Notes: generated by a model not told the origin, from the sequence alone. A stretch of 42,601 nucleotides of DNA from Streptomyces sp. RP5T (GCF_003933965.1 NZ_RSAJ01000012.1:1-42601), one strand, 5' to 3'. Numbered from the stretch's first letter, positions 6,837-15,946 are shown. A program made the numbers and translations.

Positions 6837-7769
6837 ATGTCTCCTGCCATGCAGGCAGCGGAGGAGCACGCTGCTCCTGCGACCGCTGCGGGGGCTCGGC
6901 TGCAGCAGATGCGGCGCCGGGTCCGACTGGGCCGCCTGGGCGTGTGGGCAGCGATGTCGGCCGGCCCCATCGCGCTGGCCGTCGCCGTGGCCACGCCCGC
7001 GACCGTGGTCCGTGCCGCCCCCGCGACGAAGCCGACCACCGTGAAGGCGACGGTGTCGGCAAACCCGTCGGGGTACGCGGCGGTGTTCCTCAGCGCGTGG
7101 CTGCGCAGCCGTGCAGGCGCCGAGAGCACTGCGCAGGCCCGGCTTGCGCAGTCGATGGCCCCGGATGTCGATCTTCCCGGGACGGCGGATGCGCAGCCTG
7201 AGCCGGACTCGGTCGTGGCGGTGCGCAGTGCGCAGCAGACTGGCACGGCGTGGTCGGTGACGGTGGCTGCGCAGTACGCCGACGGCTCGGTGCGCTACTT
7301 CGCGGTGCCGGTTGCCGCTGACTCGAGCGGCGCCTCGTTCACCGTGTCCGGTGCTCCTGGGGTGGTGGCCGGCCCGGCCCGTACCAAGGGGGTTCAGTCG
7401 CCGTACACGGTGGCCGTCCCGGCGGACAGCGATGTGTCGTCCACGGCTGGGGAGTTCCTGGCCGCGTATCTGGCGGGGGTTGGTGAGGTCGACCGCTACC
7501 TCGCGCCTGGCGTGAGTCTGTCGCCCGTCTTGCCCGCTCCGTACCAGACGGTCACGGTCCAGCAGATGCTGGCCGCCGACCAGGGGGCGGTCGCCGAGTC
7601 TGTCCCGGCGGACGGAACCCGGGTGCGGGTGGTGGCTGAGGTCGAGGCCCTCGACAGTGCGGGGCGGTGGCCGCTGGCGTACGAGCTGACGCTCAAGGCC
7701 CGCTCGGGCCGCTGGGAGGTCACCGGGCTTCAGTCCGGCACCGCGCAGGCGGGGGGTGCCCGGTCATGA
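6837..7769 (+). CDS. TcpC/VirB8-like conjugal transfer protein
   Basis: A 310-residue bitopic membrane protein and the first gene of the secretion operon. A cytosolic N-terminus with basic residues (RRRVRLGRLGVW) precedes one transmembrane helix (about 36-58, AAMSAGPIALAVAVATPATV). The extracytoplasmic part has two similar about 110-residue halves, each with a helix such as GYAAVFLSAWLRSR or GEFLAAYLAGVGEVDRY followed by beta strands (WSVTVAAQYADGSVRYFAVPV; YELTLKARSGRWEVTGLQ). That two-domain NTF2-like plan is the TcpC family, the Gram-positive relative of VirB8, which assembles the T4SS channel. TGGGAG lies 6 bases before the ATG. The stop overlaps the next start (ATGA). Part of the coding sequence carries the TGCGCA repeats, here mostly coding Ala-Gln pairs. 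Confidence 0.8.
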   Translation: MSPAMQAAEEHAAPATAAGARLQQMRRRVRLGRLGVWAAMSAGPIALAVAVATPATVVRAAPATKPTTVKATVSANPSGYAAVFLSAWLRSRAGAESTAQARLAQSMAPDVDLPGTADAQPEPDSVVAVRSAQQTGTAWSVTVAAQYADGSVRYFAVPVAADSSGASFTVSGAPGVVAGPARTKGVQSPYTVAVPADSDVSSTAGEFLAAYLAGVGEVDRYLAPGVSLSPVLPAPYQTVTVQQMLAADQGAVAESVPADGTRVRVVAEVEALDSAGRWPLAYELTLKARSGRWEVTGLQSGTAQAGGARS

Positions 7770-8098
7770 CCGGTGTGCTGCTCGCCGGGAAGCTCGACGA
7801 CCTTGGCAACTCGTGGATCAACATGTTCGAGGACTGGGCGACCAAGGGCCTGCAGGCCGGTCTGCTCATGCTCGTGGTCGTCATCATGATCCAAAAGTTC
7901 TCGTTGAAGGCCGGGATCGGTGCGCTGATCCTGATGGTGATCGCGCTCGGCCTGTACAACTCGCGCAACAGCCTTGCCGACATGTTCGAGGACGAGGTCA
8001 AGAACCCGTCGAAGTCGGCACCCGCTGTCCCCGGCATCGTGCACGGTGAGCCTTCGTCCGTCGGTGCGCACTCCGCAGGCGTCGGGGGTTGGCTGTGA
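7766..8098 (+). CDS. Small membrane protein of the T4SS operon
   Basis: A 110-residue protein starting at an ATG that overlaps the previous stop. Residues about 28-62 (LQAGLLMLVVVIMIQKF... GIGALILMVIALGLY) form two hydrophobic helices split by a short basic turn, followed by an acidic, proline-containing tail. The position between TcpC-like and TcpE/VirB3-like genes and the two-helix layout suggest a structural subunit of the inner-membrane complex or a VirB2-like subunit; no signal peptide is seen. Homologues are usually annotated only as membrane proteins. Confidence 0.7.
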   Translation: MTGVLLAGKLDDLGNSWINMFEDWATKGLQAGLLMLVVVIMIQKFSLKAGIGALILMVIALGLYNSRNSLADMFEDEVKNPSKSAPAVPGIVHGEPSSVGAHSAGVGGWL

Positions 8099-8667
8099 GC
8101 GCCGCCGCCACCGCCTCCGTGCGCGTGGGCCGCTTCTACACCTCGGCCCGCCGCCACCCGTGGGTGCTGGGCAAGGTGGCCGACTGGCGTATCCCGCTCG
8201 GCCCGTTCACGCCCGCGCAGATCCTCCTGGCCGTCGGCGGCGGCTTTGTTCTGGTCAAGACGATTGCGCTGTGGTCGTGGCTGGGGCCCCTCCCGATCGC
8301 CGCCTGGCTGCTGGGCATATGGGCGGTGCGCCGTCCGAAGATCGGTGGGCGCGCACCGCTCCCCGCCGCCCTGGGGTGGCTGCTGCTGATGTGGCAGCCG
8401 CGCGGGGGCCGGATCGGCGGTCGCGCGGCCCGCGACCACGGCGCCCGACCCCTGACCGGTGGCTTCGTCATCGAGGGCAACGCCCCGGCCCCGCCGATTG
8501 CTTCGGCTTCGCGGCCGCGAGCGGCCGAGCGTACGCAGCGCCGGGAGCCGTCACGGTCGCGGCCGCGGTCGGGCCCTCGCCCGGCGGCCGTCGCCACTCA
8601 GCCGGTCCGGCCGGTGTCGGGTGTGCAGCAGTTGCTCGCGCTCGCCAAGCAGGGGGGTGCGCGATGA
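8095..8667 (+). CDS. TcpE/VirB3-like conjugal transfer membrane protein
   Basis: A 190-residue protein. GTG at 8095 gives the GTGA overlap with the preceding stop; a TTG at 8089 is a less likely alternative. An N-terminal cytosolic part ends in RIPLGPFTPAQILLAVGGGFVLVKTIALWSWLGPLPIAAWLLGIWAV, two closely spaced transmembrane helices (about 42-85), followed by a basic, arginine-rich tail. A two-helix protein just before the VirB4-type ATPase fits the TcpE/PrgI/VirB3 position in conjugation operons, where it anchors the ATPase. The family call rests on position and topology. Confidence 0.65.
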   Translation: MSAAATASVRVGRFYTSARRHPWVLGKVADWRIPLGPFTPAQILLAVGGGFVLVKTIALWSWLGPLPIAAWLLGIWAVRRPKIGGRAPLPAALGWLLLMWQPRGGRIGGRAARDHGARPLTGGFVIEGNAPAPPIASASRPRAAERTQRREPSRSRPRSGPRPAAVATQPVRPVSGVQQLLALAKQGGAR

Positions 8668-11369
8668 GGGTGCCGATCCGTCATATCGCCGGGCACCTGG
8701 TGTGGTCGACGCACGGCAGTGTGTGGGCCGTCTACCGGCTGCACCCGGGTCCGGACGAGCAGGGCCGCCAGGAGGAGACCGTGCAGGGCACGTATGTGCC
8801 GGCCGCCGTTCGGGAGGAACAGCTCGCCAAGATCACTCATCTGGTGCGGTCCCTGACCGGGGCGCCGCGGCTGTTCGGCCTGTGCGCCCGGGTCGATCCG
8901 GGGGAGGTCGCGCTGCGCATGATCGAGGGCATCGAGCCCTCCGACACGCTGCCGGGCCAGACGCACCCGTGGGTGGAGAACGTCGAGGCCACGCTGGATC
9001 TGCTGGACGGACAGGAGATGCATCGGCGCACCCTGTGGCTGGCGGTCCCGCTCCAGACCGAGGGTGCCGGTCTGCAGATGACTGCGCAGGTGGGCGCGAT
9101 GTGGGCCGAGATCGCCCCGACGCTGGGCATGCGGCCGACGCCGGTTGCGCGGCGGGAAGTGACCGCGTACCAGGAGCAGGCTGCCCGGGTGGAGGCATCT
9201 CTCGCCGGCGGCGCCGCGTTCCGGCCCGCTCGCCCGGCCGAGATCGTGTGGATGGTCCAGCACGCGCTGCACCGCGGTATGGACGAGCCGCTGCTGGCCG
9301 AGGCCGAGAGCAGCGAGCTGTTCGGCGGGCAGGTCCGTGAAGGGGTGCTGCACTCCCCCAGCTACGCCGATCTCGGGCAGGTCCGCCTCCAGGAGGGCGG
9401 CATCGACCCGGACCTCGACGACGTCAACGAGCTCAAGAGCGCCGACCAGCTCACCCGGTCGGGCCGCAGGGCGTGGTGGCGGGTGAACACCGGCTCGCCG
9501 CTGCGCCGGCGGTGGATGCAGATCGAGTCCGACGCCGGCACCGGCTACCAGGCGCAGTTGGCGCTCGCTGAGTGCCCGCCCGCGGTGAGCGCGGATGCCG
9601 CCGATCTGTTCGCTCAGCTGGAGACGCTCGATTTTCCCGTCGACTACACCGTCGACCTCACCCTCGTGCCCGCGGAGAAGGCCCGCAATCAGGTGCGGCG
9701 CAAGAAGAACGAGTTGATCGACCAGGCCGACCAGTACGACGCTCGGCCCACCGGCATGCCCGCCTCGCTCACGGACGCCGCCCGCGACCTGGGTGAGCTG
9801 GACGCCCGCCTGTCGCGCACCTCGGTCGAGGTCGAGGTGCAGTCCGTGACCGTGCTGAGCGTGTGGGGGCCGACCGCGGCGATCTGTGACGCCCGTGCCC
9901 GGGCGTTGGCCTCGCTGCTTGGCAGTGCGGACTACCGGGCCGTGCGCCCGGCCGGCCTGCAGGAGGCGCTGTTCCTGCTCGGGCTGCCAGGCACCACGCG
10001 GCCGGGGGTGGTGCGGGAGTTCACGCAGCACCAGGTCTCGGAGGACTGGGCGTTGGGCGGTGCCTTCACCACGGCGGAGGTCGGCGACCCCAACGGCATG
10101 TTTCTCGGTCTGGACCTGGACTGCGGGACCACCCGTCCCGTCATGATCAACGTGGCGGATGCGCCGAAGCACGACGCCAGCGCCTCCCTGGGCATCGTGG
10201 GTGATCTGGGGGCCGGGAAGTCGGTCCTGCAGAAGCTGATCGCGGAGGCGGTGTGGGCGCGTGGCGGCTGCGCGATCTGTATCGACCGCACCCCTGTGCG
10301 CGAGTGGGCCGCTTTCGCCCGTACCGCAGCGAAGGGCCGTGTTCAGATCATCGACGCCGCGCGCGCCGAGGTGTCCATCGATCCGTTGCGCATGTTCGAC
10401 GGGCCCGAGGGCCGGCACTACGCGCTGTCCTACCTGACGCTGCAGCTCGGGATCGGCCCGATGAGCACGAACGGCGAGGTGCTGCATCACGCCGTGGAGA
10501 AGGCCGCGGCCAGCGACGCCCCCTCTATGCGCCGCGTGCTGGAGGTCCTGGAGGAGATGGCCACGAGCGAGGTGGGCAAGCGGCAGGACGCGGCGTCCAC
10601 GCTCGCCGGTCTCGTCCGCGTGGTCGCCACCAACTCGCTGGCAGCGATGGTGTTCGACCCCGCCCTTCCCCCGGTGCGCCTTGACGCCTCCAGCACGTCC
10701 GACATGATCGTGATCACGACCGCGGGTCTGAAGCTGCCGCCCAAGGCGGCGTTCGCCAATCCGGAGGTCCTGCACCAGCAGCCGCTGGAGGCCCTGATCG
10801 GGCGGGCCGTGCTCTACCTGATCGCGGCGCTGGCCCGGCAGACCGCGTTCGAGGACCCGGAGCGCTTCACCGCGGTGGTCGCGGACGAGTTGTACTGGCT
10901 CACCTCCTCTGCGGAGGGCACCGCGCTGATCCACGAGATCCTCCACGACGGCCGCAAGCACGGCGCCGGCCTGCTCGCCGCCTCCCACGACGCTGAGGAG
11001 CTCGGTCCCGACCGCGGGCTGATGGCCTACCGGGCGCTCGCCCGCACCGCCGATCGTGAACGCGCCCGCCGCGGCATGGAGTTCGTCGGGCTCGACCCGA
11101 ACGATCCGGAGCTGCTGCGGCTGGTGACCACTGGCCTGTCCCCCGTCGGGCAGCGCGGCCGCGAAGGGGAGTTCCTGCTGGCCTGCCCGCGGCAGAACAC
11201 GGGCCGGATCAAGGCCGTCATCCCCCGCATCGACCGGATCACCACCTCCATCACCACCACACCGGGCCACCGGACGAGCGCGAACGCCGCGCACGCCTAC
11301 GCCTCCAGCACGGCCGATACGGCCCGGCCCAAGGAACTTCCCAACCGTGATGTCAAGCCGCGAGTGTGA
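8664..11369 (+). CDS. VirB4-like conjugation ATPase
   Basis: A 901-residue cytosolic ATPase that powers assembly of the conjugation channel. ATG 8664 overlaps the previous stop (ATGA). The N-terminal half is the variable VirB4-type domain. The ATPase core follows, with Walker A GDLGAGKS (about residues 513-520), Walker B VVADELYW (about 736-743) and a downstream arginine-rich segment (ALARTADRERARRGMEF). Size and motif spacing fit the actinobacterial VirB4/TraC-like group. The last codons (about NRDVKPRV) and the stop lie inside the left end of the IS110 element, so the original C-terminus may have been cut and replaced. How much was lost cannot be judged, but the ATPase core is complete. Confidence 0.85.
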   Translation: MRVPIRHIAGHLVWSTHGSVWAVYRLHPGPDEQGRQEETVQGTYVPAAVREEQLAKITHLVRSLTGAPRLFGLCARVDPGEVALRMIEGIEPSDTLPGQTHPWVENVEATLDLLDGQEMHRRTLWLAVPLQTEGAGLQMTAQVGAMWAEIAPTLGMRPTPVARREVTAYQEQAARVEASLAGGAAFRPARPAEIVWMVQHALHRGMDEPLLAEAESSELFGGQVREGVLHSPSYADLGQVRLQEGGIDPDLDDVNELKSADQLTRSGRRAWWRVNTGSPLRRRWMQIESDAGTGYQAQLALAECPPAVSADAADLFAQLETLDFPVDYTVDLTLVPAEKARNQVRRKKNELIDQADQYDARPTGMPASLTDAARDLGELDARLSRTSVEVEVQSVTVLSVWGPTAAICDARARALASLLGSADYRAVRPAGLQEALFLLGLPGTTRPGVVREFTQHQVSEDWALGGAFTTAEVGDPNGMFLGLDLDCGTTRPVMINVADAPKHDASASLGIVGDLGAGKSVLQKLIAEAVWARGGCAICIDRTPVREWAAFARTAAKGRVQIIDAARAEVSIDPLRMFDGPEGRHYALSYLTLQLGIGPMSTNGEVLHHAVEKAAASDAPSMRRVLEVLEEMATSEVGKRQDAASTLAGLVRVVATNSLAAMVFDPALPPVRLDASSTSDMIVITTAGLKLPPKAAFANPEVLHQQPLEALIGRAVLYLIAALARQTAFEDPERFTAVVADELYWLTSSAEGTALIHEILHDGRKHGAGLLAASHDAEELGPDRGLMAYRALARTADRERARRGMEFVGLDPNDPELLRLVTTGLSPVGQRGREGEFLLACPRQNTGRIKAVIPRIDRITTSITTTPGHRTSANAAHAYASSTADTARPKELPNRDVKPRV

Positions 11370-12673
11370 CGGGAGGTGAAGTGTGGAAACACTCTCCGTC
11401 ACGGATCATCGCCCACAGAACGTTGAGGCGTCGCGCGAGGGCCAGCAGGGCTTGCTTGTGTCCCTTGCCCTCGCTTCGCTTCCGGTCGTAGTACGCCTTC
11501 GAGGCCGGGCAGCACTGCAAGCTGACCATGGCCGACAGGTACATGGTCCTGAGCAGACCGCGGTGGTAGCGCCTGGGCCTGCGGAGGTTGCCGCTGACGC
11601 GGCCGGAGTCACGGGGTCTGGGGGCCAGGCCGGCGAAGCCGGCCAAGCGGTCGGAGCTGCCGAAGGCGTCCATGTCGCCGCCAGTTGCGGCGATGAACTC
11701 GGCGCCGAGTTTGGCGCCCATGCCGGGCAGGCTCAAGATCACCTCGGCGTGCGGATGCTCGCGAAACCTGGCCTCGATCAGGGCGTCGAGTTCCGCGATC
11801 TCCTCATCGAGGGCCATCACCCCCTTCGCGAGACGGGCCACCATGGCGGCGGCCAGTTTCTCGCCGGGCAGCGCGGTGTGCTGGGCCTGCGCCGCCTCCA
11901 CAACCGTCTTCGCGATCGAGGCAGCACCCCTGACGCTTCGGTTCTTCAGCCAGGTCTCGATCCGTCTGGCGCCCGCGCGGCGGATCGCGGCCGGAGTCTG
12001 GTGAGCGGTCAGCAGCAGGACATGGCCCTTGCGGGTCAGGTCGAGCGACCGCTCCAACGCGGGGAAGATCTCCAGCAGTTGAGCACGAAGCCGGTTGATC
12101 TGCCGGGTGCGGTCGAACACCAGGTCCAGGCGGCGGGTGGTCAGAGTGCGCAGGTCGACGGCGATCTCGTCGCCGGGCCGCAACAGGCCGATGTCCCGGC
12201 GGACCCGGGCCTGGTCGGCGATGACGAAGGCATCCTTCGCATCCGTCTTGCCCTCACCCCGGTAGGTGGCCGAGGCCCGGTGGACCGCCAGACCTGTGAG
12301 GTAGGCGACGGGCTGACCGTGGCTGACCAGCAGGCCGATCAGCAGGGCAGCGCCGCCATGGTTGAGGTCGACGGCCCACAGCACATCGCCGGACATCTCC
12401 AGCACGTCGCCGATCAGCGCGAGGAGTTCAGTCTCGTCGTTCTGAACCCGGCGGGACAGCAGCCGCTTGCCTTCCGCGTTGATCACGACGCAGTGGTGGT
12501 GCGTCTTGCCGATGTCCACTCCGGCCCAGATCTCGGGCACGGTCACCTCCGCCAGCTCGTCTCACATCGATCCCGCAGACGACCTCGCCGACGTTGTCCT
12601 ACAGCAGCGATCGCAGTCGCATTTCCCAATTGGCGGTCGAGTCGTCGCGGGGCTCCGGGTGGCCAAGTTCCTT
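11331..12673 (-). mobile_element. IS110-family insertion sequence
   Basis: A complete-looking element around one DEDD transposase. AAGGAACTT at 11331-11339 is repeated inverted at 12665-12673 (AAGTTCCTT), suggesting 9-base subterminal or terminal inverted repeats. The exact ends and the core dinucleotide cannot be fixed without an empty site. It interrupts an otherwise tightly coupled operon, between the VirB4-like gene and the 129-residue gene, on the opposite strand. Confidence 0.7.
11353..12546 (-). CDS. IS110-family transposase (DEDD recombinase)
   Basis: A 397-residue recombinase. The N-terminal RuvC-like domain shows the acidic residues of the DEDD group: VDIGK near residue 11, VDLNHGG near 60 and KTDAKDA near 100. 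The C-terminal Tnp20 domain has LPGMGAKLGAEFIAATGGD, the serine-containing PRPRDSGRVSG and the conserved LLRTMYLSAM. The frame is intact and of normal length, so it may be active. IS110 recombinases are guided by a structured RNA from the element's own non-coding end. It is convergent with the VirB4-like gene and overlaps its last 17 bases. Confidence 0.9.
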   Translation of the reverse strand: MTVPEIWAGVDIGKTHHHCVVINAEGKRLLSRRVQNDETELLALIGDVLEMSGDVLWAVDLNHGGAALLIGLLVSHGQPVAYLTGLAVHRASATYRGEGKTDAKDAFVIADQARVRRDIGLLRPGDEIAVDLRTLTTRRLDLVFDRTRQINRLRAQLLEIFPALERSLDLTRKGHVLLLTAHQTPAAIRRAGARRIETWLKNRSVRGAASIAKTVVEAAQAQHTALPGEKLAAAMVARLAKGVMALDEEIAELDALIEARFREHPHAEVILSLPGMGAKLGAEFIAATGGDMDAFGSSDRLAGFAGLAPRPRDSGRVSGNLRRPRRYHRGLLRTMYLSAMVSLQCCPASKAYYDRKRSEGKGHKQALLALARRLNVLWAMIRDGECFHTSPPVTLAA

Positions 12674-12778
12674 AAGCCATCGAGCGGTCTCCCTCATGAC
12701 AGCCATACCCGGGGCCCCTGGGCCCTCCGATCTTACGAACGACCAGATCAGACCCCCTTGAAAGGTAGGACACCTCTC
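12547..12778. other. Non-coding end of the IS plus leader of the next gene
   Basis: This gap contains the non-coding 5' side of the transposase gene (12547-12673), where IS110-group elements usually encode their bridge RNA. It also holds the right end repeat and about 100 bases of leader, ending in AAAGGTAGGA, the ribosome-binding site for the gene at 12779. I see no gene in it. Confidence 0.45.
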
Positions 12779-13168
12779 ATGACCACGTCGTCGTTCAGCT
12801 CAACCCACGCCCGGCGCCTCGCTCGTGCGGCAAGCACCCTGATCGTGATCGCCCTCCCGACCGCTCTGCTCGCCCTGGTCGTGGGGACGGGGGTGCCCGA
12901 GCTGTGGTGGCCGCAGACCGGCAAGGCCTTCGCCGCCGACCAGCCTCATGCAGAACCAGCTCGCCAGGATCCCTGCGATCTGGTCGTGGGCCCGGCCAAG
13001 GAGCACTGCGAGCCCGGCCGCACCCCCACCACGACACCGTCAGTCCCCGCCCCTGAAGCACCCCACCGGGGCGCCAGGGCGGCATCGATAGTTGTTCCAC
13101 CCATGGCGGGCCTGGCCGCCATCGTCGTGTGGCGGCGCCGGCGCTCGGCCGTACATAGGCGGCGCTGA
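12779..13168 (+). CDS. Small two-helix membrane protein of the T4SS operon
   Basis: A 129-residue protein. An N-terminal hydrophobic segment, TLIVIALPTALLALVVGTG (about 20-38), acts as signal anchor. A central proline/threonine-rich exposed stretch follows (RTPTTTPSVPAPEAP) with a cysteine pair. A second helix and a strongly basic end (AGLAAIVVWRRRRSAVHRRR) resemble a stop-transfer anchor. ATG 12779 has AAGGTAGGA at a spacing of 8 bases. The stop TGA directly abuts the ATG of the VirB6-like gene, so both are probably co-translated. No family recognised. Confidence 0.65.
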   Translation: MTTSSFSSTHARRLARAASTLIVIALPTALLALVVGTGVPELWWPQTGKAFAADQPHAEPARQDPCDLVVGPAKEHCEPGRTPTTTPSVPAPEAPHRGARAASIVVPPMAGLAAIVVWRRRRSAVHRRR

Positions 13169-15946
13169 ATGTGGCGCCCAGACCGCGGCACGCTCCGCTC
13201 GGCCGGTCTCGTCGTCCTGCTCTCCGGAGTGTTCCTTCTGGTCAACAGCCAGGTCGTGTACGCGGCGAGCAGCAGCAGTGAGACCGGGGACCTCCTGGCC
13301 CCGCTGAACATCAGCTCCTCCGAGGGTGTGCCGATCAACGGCTACGAGTTGGGCGCGGACGGGGGCTCGATCGTCAGCTTCAAGACGCAGGCCCTCGCCT
13401 TCACCCTGTCCGGCCTGTTCACGATCATCCGGCTGTTGGTCGGGCTGGCGGGCTGGGCCATCGAGGTCGCTCTTCGGTTTCCGCTGCTGAAGATCTTGAT
13501 CGTCCCCGCGCAGAAGGTTGCCGACGCCTACAACAACGTGGTCGTCGACAACCTCGGCATCAAGGGTCTCTTGCTCGCCTGGGCTTTCGTCTTCGCCGGG
13601 TTCATGATCGTGCGCGGGCGTCTCGGCCGCGGTCTCGGCGAGATCTTCCTGACTCTGCTGATCGCGGCGTTCGCGGCCTCGACCTTCGTCCGCCCGGACT
13701 ACCTGCTCACCGAGAACGGGCCGCTGGGCCAGACGCAGCAGGTGGCCGCCGAGGTCGCCCAGGAGAGCGTCAACTCCTACGACTGGGGCGGCAAGATCGC
13801 CAGCACCGACCCCTGCGCGGGCATGGCCGGCAACGCTGAACTCCAGTGCCTGGAGCGTGAAGAGGAAGCACCCGTGTCCGCCGCGGACGTGGCCCGCCCT
13901 CTGCAGGACTCGATCACCAACGCCTTGGTGGTCAAGCCGTTCATGCTGCTGGAGTACGGGCGCATCCTCGACCCCGCCAAGAAGTCCGACCGCGAGGCCT
14001 ACGCCGTTCATCTGAAATGGGTCTCGGGCGGATACAAGGCCTATACCGGCGACGGCGATGACGGTGGCGCGGACTGTTCTCTGGTCGCCTCGGCGGCGCG
14101 GAAGTACTGCGAGGAGCAGAACGAGAAGCTGAAGAGGGTGAAGCACAACTGCTCGCTGATCAAAGGCCCGGCCAAGGAGATCTGCGAGCAGGACGGCATT
14201 TCCAAGGAACTCACCGGCAAGCTGCCCGAGCTGACGCCTGGCGGTGAACTGCTGGACGCCGCCAGCCCGGTGGTGTCCGAAGAGGACCAGGAGTTCGCCG
14301 CGTTCCTGGCGGACATGAAGAAGGCCGGGGACGTCGGCAAGGCGTGCGCCGCCTACGCGGAACAGCCCACCTGGTGGCGGGTCGGCGGCGCCTTCCTGCT
14401 GCTGATCGCCGCCCTGTTCATCTGCGGCATGCTCCTGTCCAGCGCAATCGTGCTGCTCGGGACACAGGGCGTGTGTGCCGGGGCGGCCGCGGTCGGTGGC
14501 GTCACCTTCATCGCGGGCATGCTGCCCGGGCCTGCCCGCCAGTCGGTGTGGAAGTGGCTGTCGATCTGGGGCATCGCCATCATGACCATGGTCGGTGTCT
14601 GCGCGTTCGTCCCATTCTTCGGCATCGCCATCGACGCCACCATCACCAACGGGCCCGACCTGATGGTGGAACGCATCCTGCTGATCGACGTGCTGGCCAT
14701 CGCCGGCGCGGCAGGGCACCGCCGCCTGCTGACCGGGATCACGTCCTTCGGCCATCGGATGGCGATGCGGATGCGGTACGCCAAGGTCGGCGGGACCCAT
14801 CTGCCCGGCGACACCTCCGAGCTCGGCGCCGCTCTCGCCATGCACTCCCCCGGCGCGATGGGCGGATACGGCGGCGGACTGCGCGCCTTCACCAGCGGCG
14901 GGGGCGGCAGGTTCGGGATGCTCGGCACCCGCCAGCGGCTGATGGGTGCCCTCACGTCGCTGGTCGACGGCGCGGGCCTGCCGGTCGACACCGGGCGGAT
15001 GTTCGCCGATGCCACAGCCGAAGCTGGGCGAGGCCTCGCTCCGCTGGCCGCGGCGGCGGCCGGCGCCGGTCTCGGCGCGCGGCTCGGCGCGAAGGGCACG
15101 TACGGGGTGCTCATCGGCCGCCGTCCGGATCGGGAGCAGCTGGCCAAATGGCAAAAGCCCGTCGCCGATGGTGACCCGGGCACCGGCGGGCCCCCGGACG
15201 GCGAGGGCTCAGGCGGCATCGGGCCACGCCGGCCAGGAGGGCCGCCCGACCGGTACCGCAACGAGGAGGGCCAGGTCGTCGACCGTGACTCAGGGCAGGT
15301 GCTGCACGACCAGCACGCCGACCGCACGCTGCTGTCCACCCGTGCCCACAACCGTCTCGTCCGCTTCCGTGGATACCGCATCGCGAGCCGTGGCGGCCGG
15401 GCTGGGTACGGAGCGACTGTCGGGTTGCCAACCAGTGTGCGCCGGGCTCGTGCTGGCGGCTCGCGCTACGCGCACGACGCCCGCCAACAGGTACGGGTAT
15501 GGGCCAACACGGTGCGTGAGGACGGCCGGGGGTGGACGGAGACAGGCCGGCAGGTAGCGCGCGCAAATCGGGAGAGCGGCGACAACGGCGGGATGGGCCC
15601 CTTCACTAGCCGACGCCTGCGGACCCGACCGACATCGACTTCGTCGTCGACCAGGTCGTCCCGCCTCGACCGCACCGGACCGGCCTCGCCGCGCGCAGGT
15701 GCGCCTACGGAGCCCAGCTCGACTCTGGGACCGGCGACACGGTTCGGGGGCAGTCCGCGCACGCGTCCGAGTCCGGAACCGGATGCCCCGGGCGGAACGA
15801 CGAGCAGCAGCGGCCGTAGTGAAGGGCCTGAGCTGATGCGTGAGGTCATGCGCCGAAGCGCAGCTAATGCAGAACGCGCGCGCCAGGCCGAGGCCTTGCG
15901 GGAGATGCGAGAGCGGTGGGGCAACGAGGGCGGTGAGGACGAGTGA
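13169..15946 (+). CDS. VirB6/TrbL-like polytopic membrane protein
   Basis: A 925-residue protein and likely inner-membrane core of the conjugation channel. A signal-like N-terminus (about 10-33) is followed by membrane helices near residues 70-105, 130-165 (GIKGLLLAWAFVFAGFMIV; EIFLTLLIAAFAASTF), and a second group near 395-525 (FLLLIAALFICGMLLSSAIVLLG, WLSIWGIAIMTMVGVCAFVPFFGIA, ILLIDVLAIAGAAG). A large exposed loop with several cysteines lies between the groups. The C-terminal about 350 residues are hydrophilic, rich in Gly, Pro, Arg and Ser, and probably cytosolic. Two helix clusters and the position between VirB4-like and transglycosylase genes are typical of VirB6-type proteins in actinobacterial elements. 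Its stop overlaps the next GTG start. Confidence 0.75.
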   Translation: MWRPDRGTLRSAGLVVLLSGVFLLVNSQVVYAASSSSETGDLLAPLNISSSEGVPINGYELGADGGSIVSFKTQALAFTLSGLFTIIRLLVGLAGWAIEVALRFPLLKILIVPAQKVADAYNNVVVDNLGIKGLLLAWAFVFAGFMIVRGRLGRGLGEIFLTLLIAAFAASTFVRPDYLLTENGPLGQTQQVAAEVAQESVNSYDWGGKIASTDPCAGMAGNAELQCLEREEEAPVSAADVARPLQDSITNALVVKPFMLLEYGRILDPAKKSDREAYAVHLKWVSGGYKAYTGDGDDGGADCSLVASAARKYCEEQNEKLKRVKHNCSLIKGPAKEICEQDGISKELTGKLPELTPGGELLDAASPVVSEEDQEFAAFLADMKKAGDVGKACAAYAEQPTWWRVGGAFLLLIAALFICGMLLSSAIVLLGTQGVCAGAAAVGGVTFIAGMLPGPARQSVWKWLSIWGIAIMTMVGVCAFVPFFGIAIDATITNGPDLMVERILLIDVLAIAGAAGHRRLLTGITSFGHRMAMRMRYAKVGGTHLPGDTSELGAALAMHSPGAMGGYGGGLRAFTSGGGGRFGMLGTRQRLMGALTSLVDGAGLPVDTGRMFADATAEAGRGLAPLAAAAAGAGLGARLGAKGTYGVLIGRRPDREQLAKWQKPVADGDPGTGGPPDGEGSGGIGPRRPGGPPDRYRNEEGQVVDRDSGQVLHDQHADRTLLSTRAHNRLVRFRGYRIASRGGRAGYGATVGLPTSVRRARAGGSRYAHDARQQVRVWANTVREDGRGWTETGRQVARANRESGDNGGMGPFTSRRLRTRPTSTSSSTRSSRLDRTGPASPRAGAPTEPSSTLGPATRFGGSPRTRPSPEPDAPGGTTSSSGRSEGPELMREVMRRSAANAERARQAEALREMRERWGNEGGEDE

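Noticed and set aside
6142-7062. 306-codon minus-strand frame in the control region
   Set aside because: Pro/Arg/Ser-rich, overlaps the TcpC-like gene and lacks a start signal; the repeats explain this DNA better.
8598-11402. 934-codon open frame on the minus strand opposite the VirB4-like gene
   Set aside because: It mirrors the VirB4-like gene, has low-complexity Gly/Arg/His-rich content, no domain and no ribosome-binding site. The plus-strand protein has clear Walker motifs and coupled neighbours.
11383-12675. 430-codon plus-strand frame across the IS
   Set aside because: Antisense to an intact IS110 transposase and without protein features.
13040-15154. 704-codon minus-strand frame
   Set aside because: A shadow of the VirB6-like gene produced by high GC at third positions; the composition is unnatural and there are no recognisable segments.
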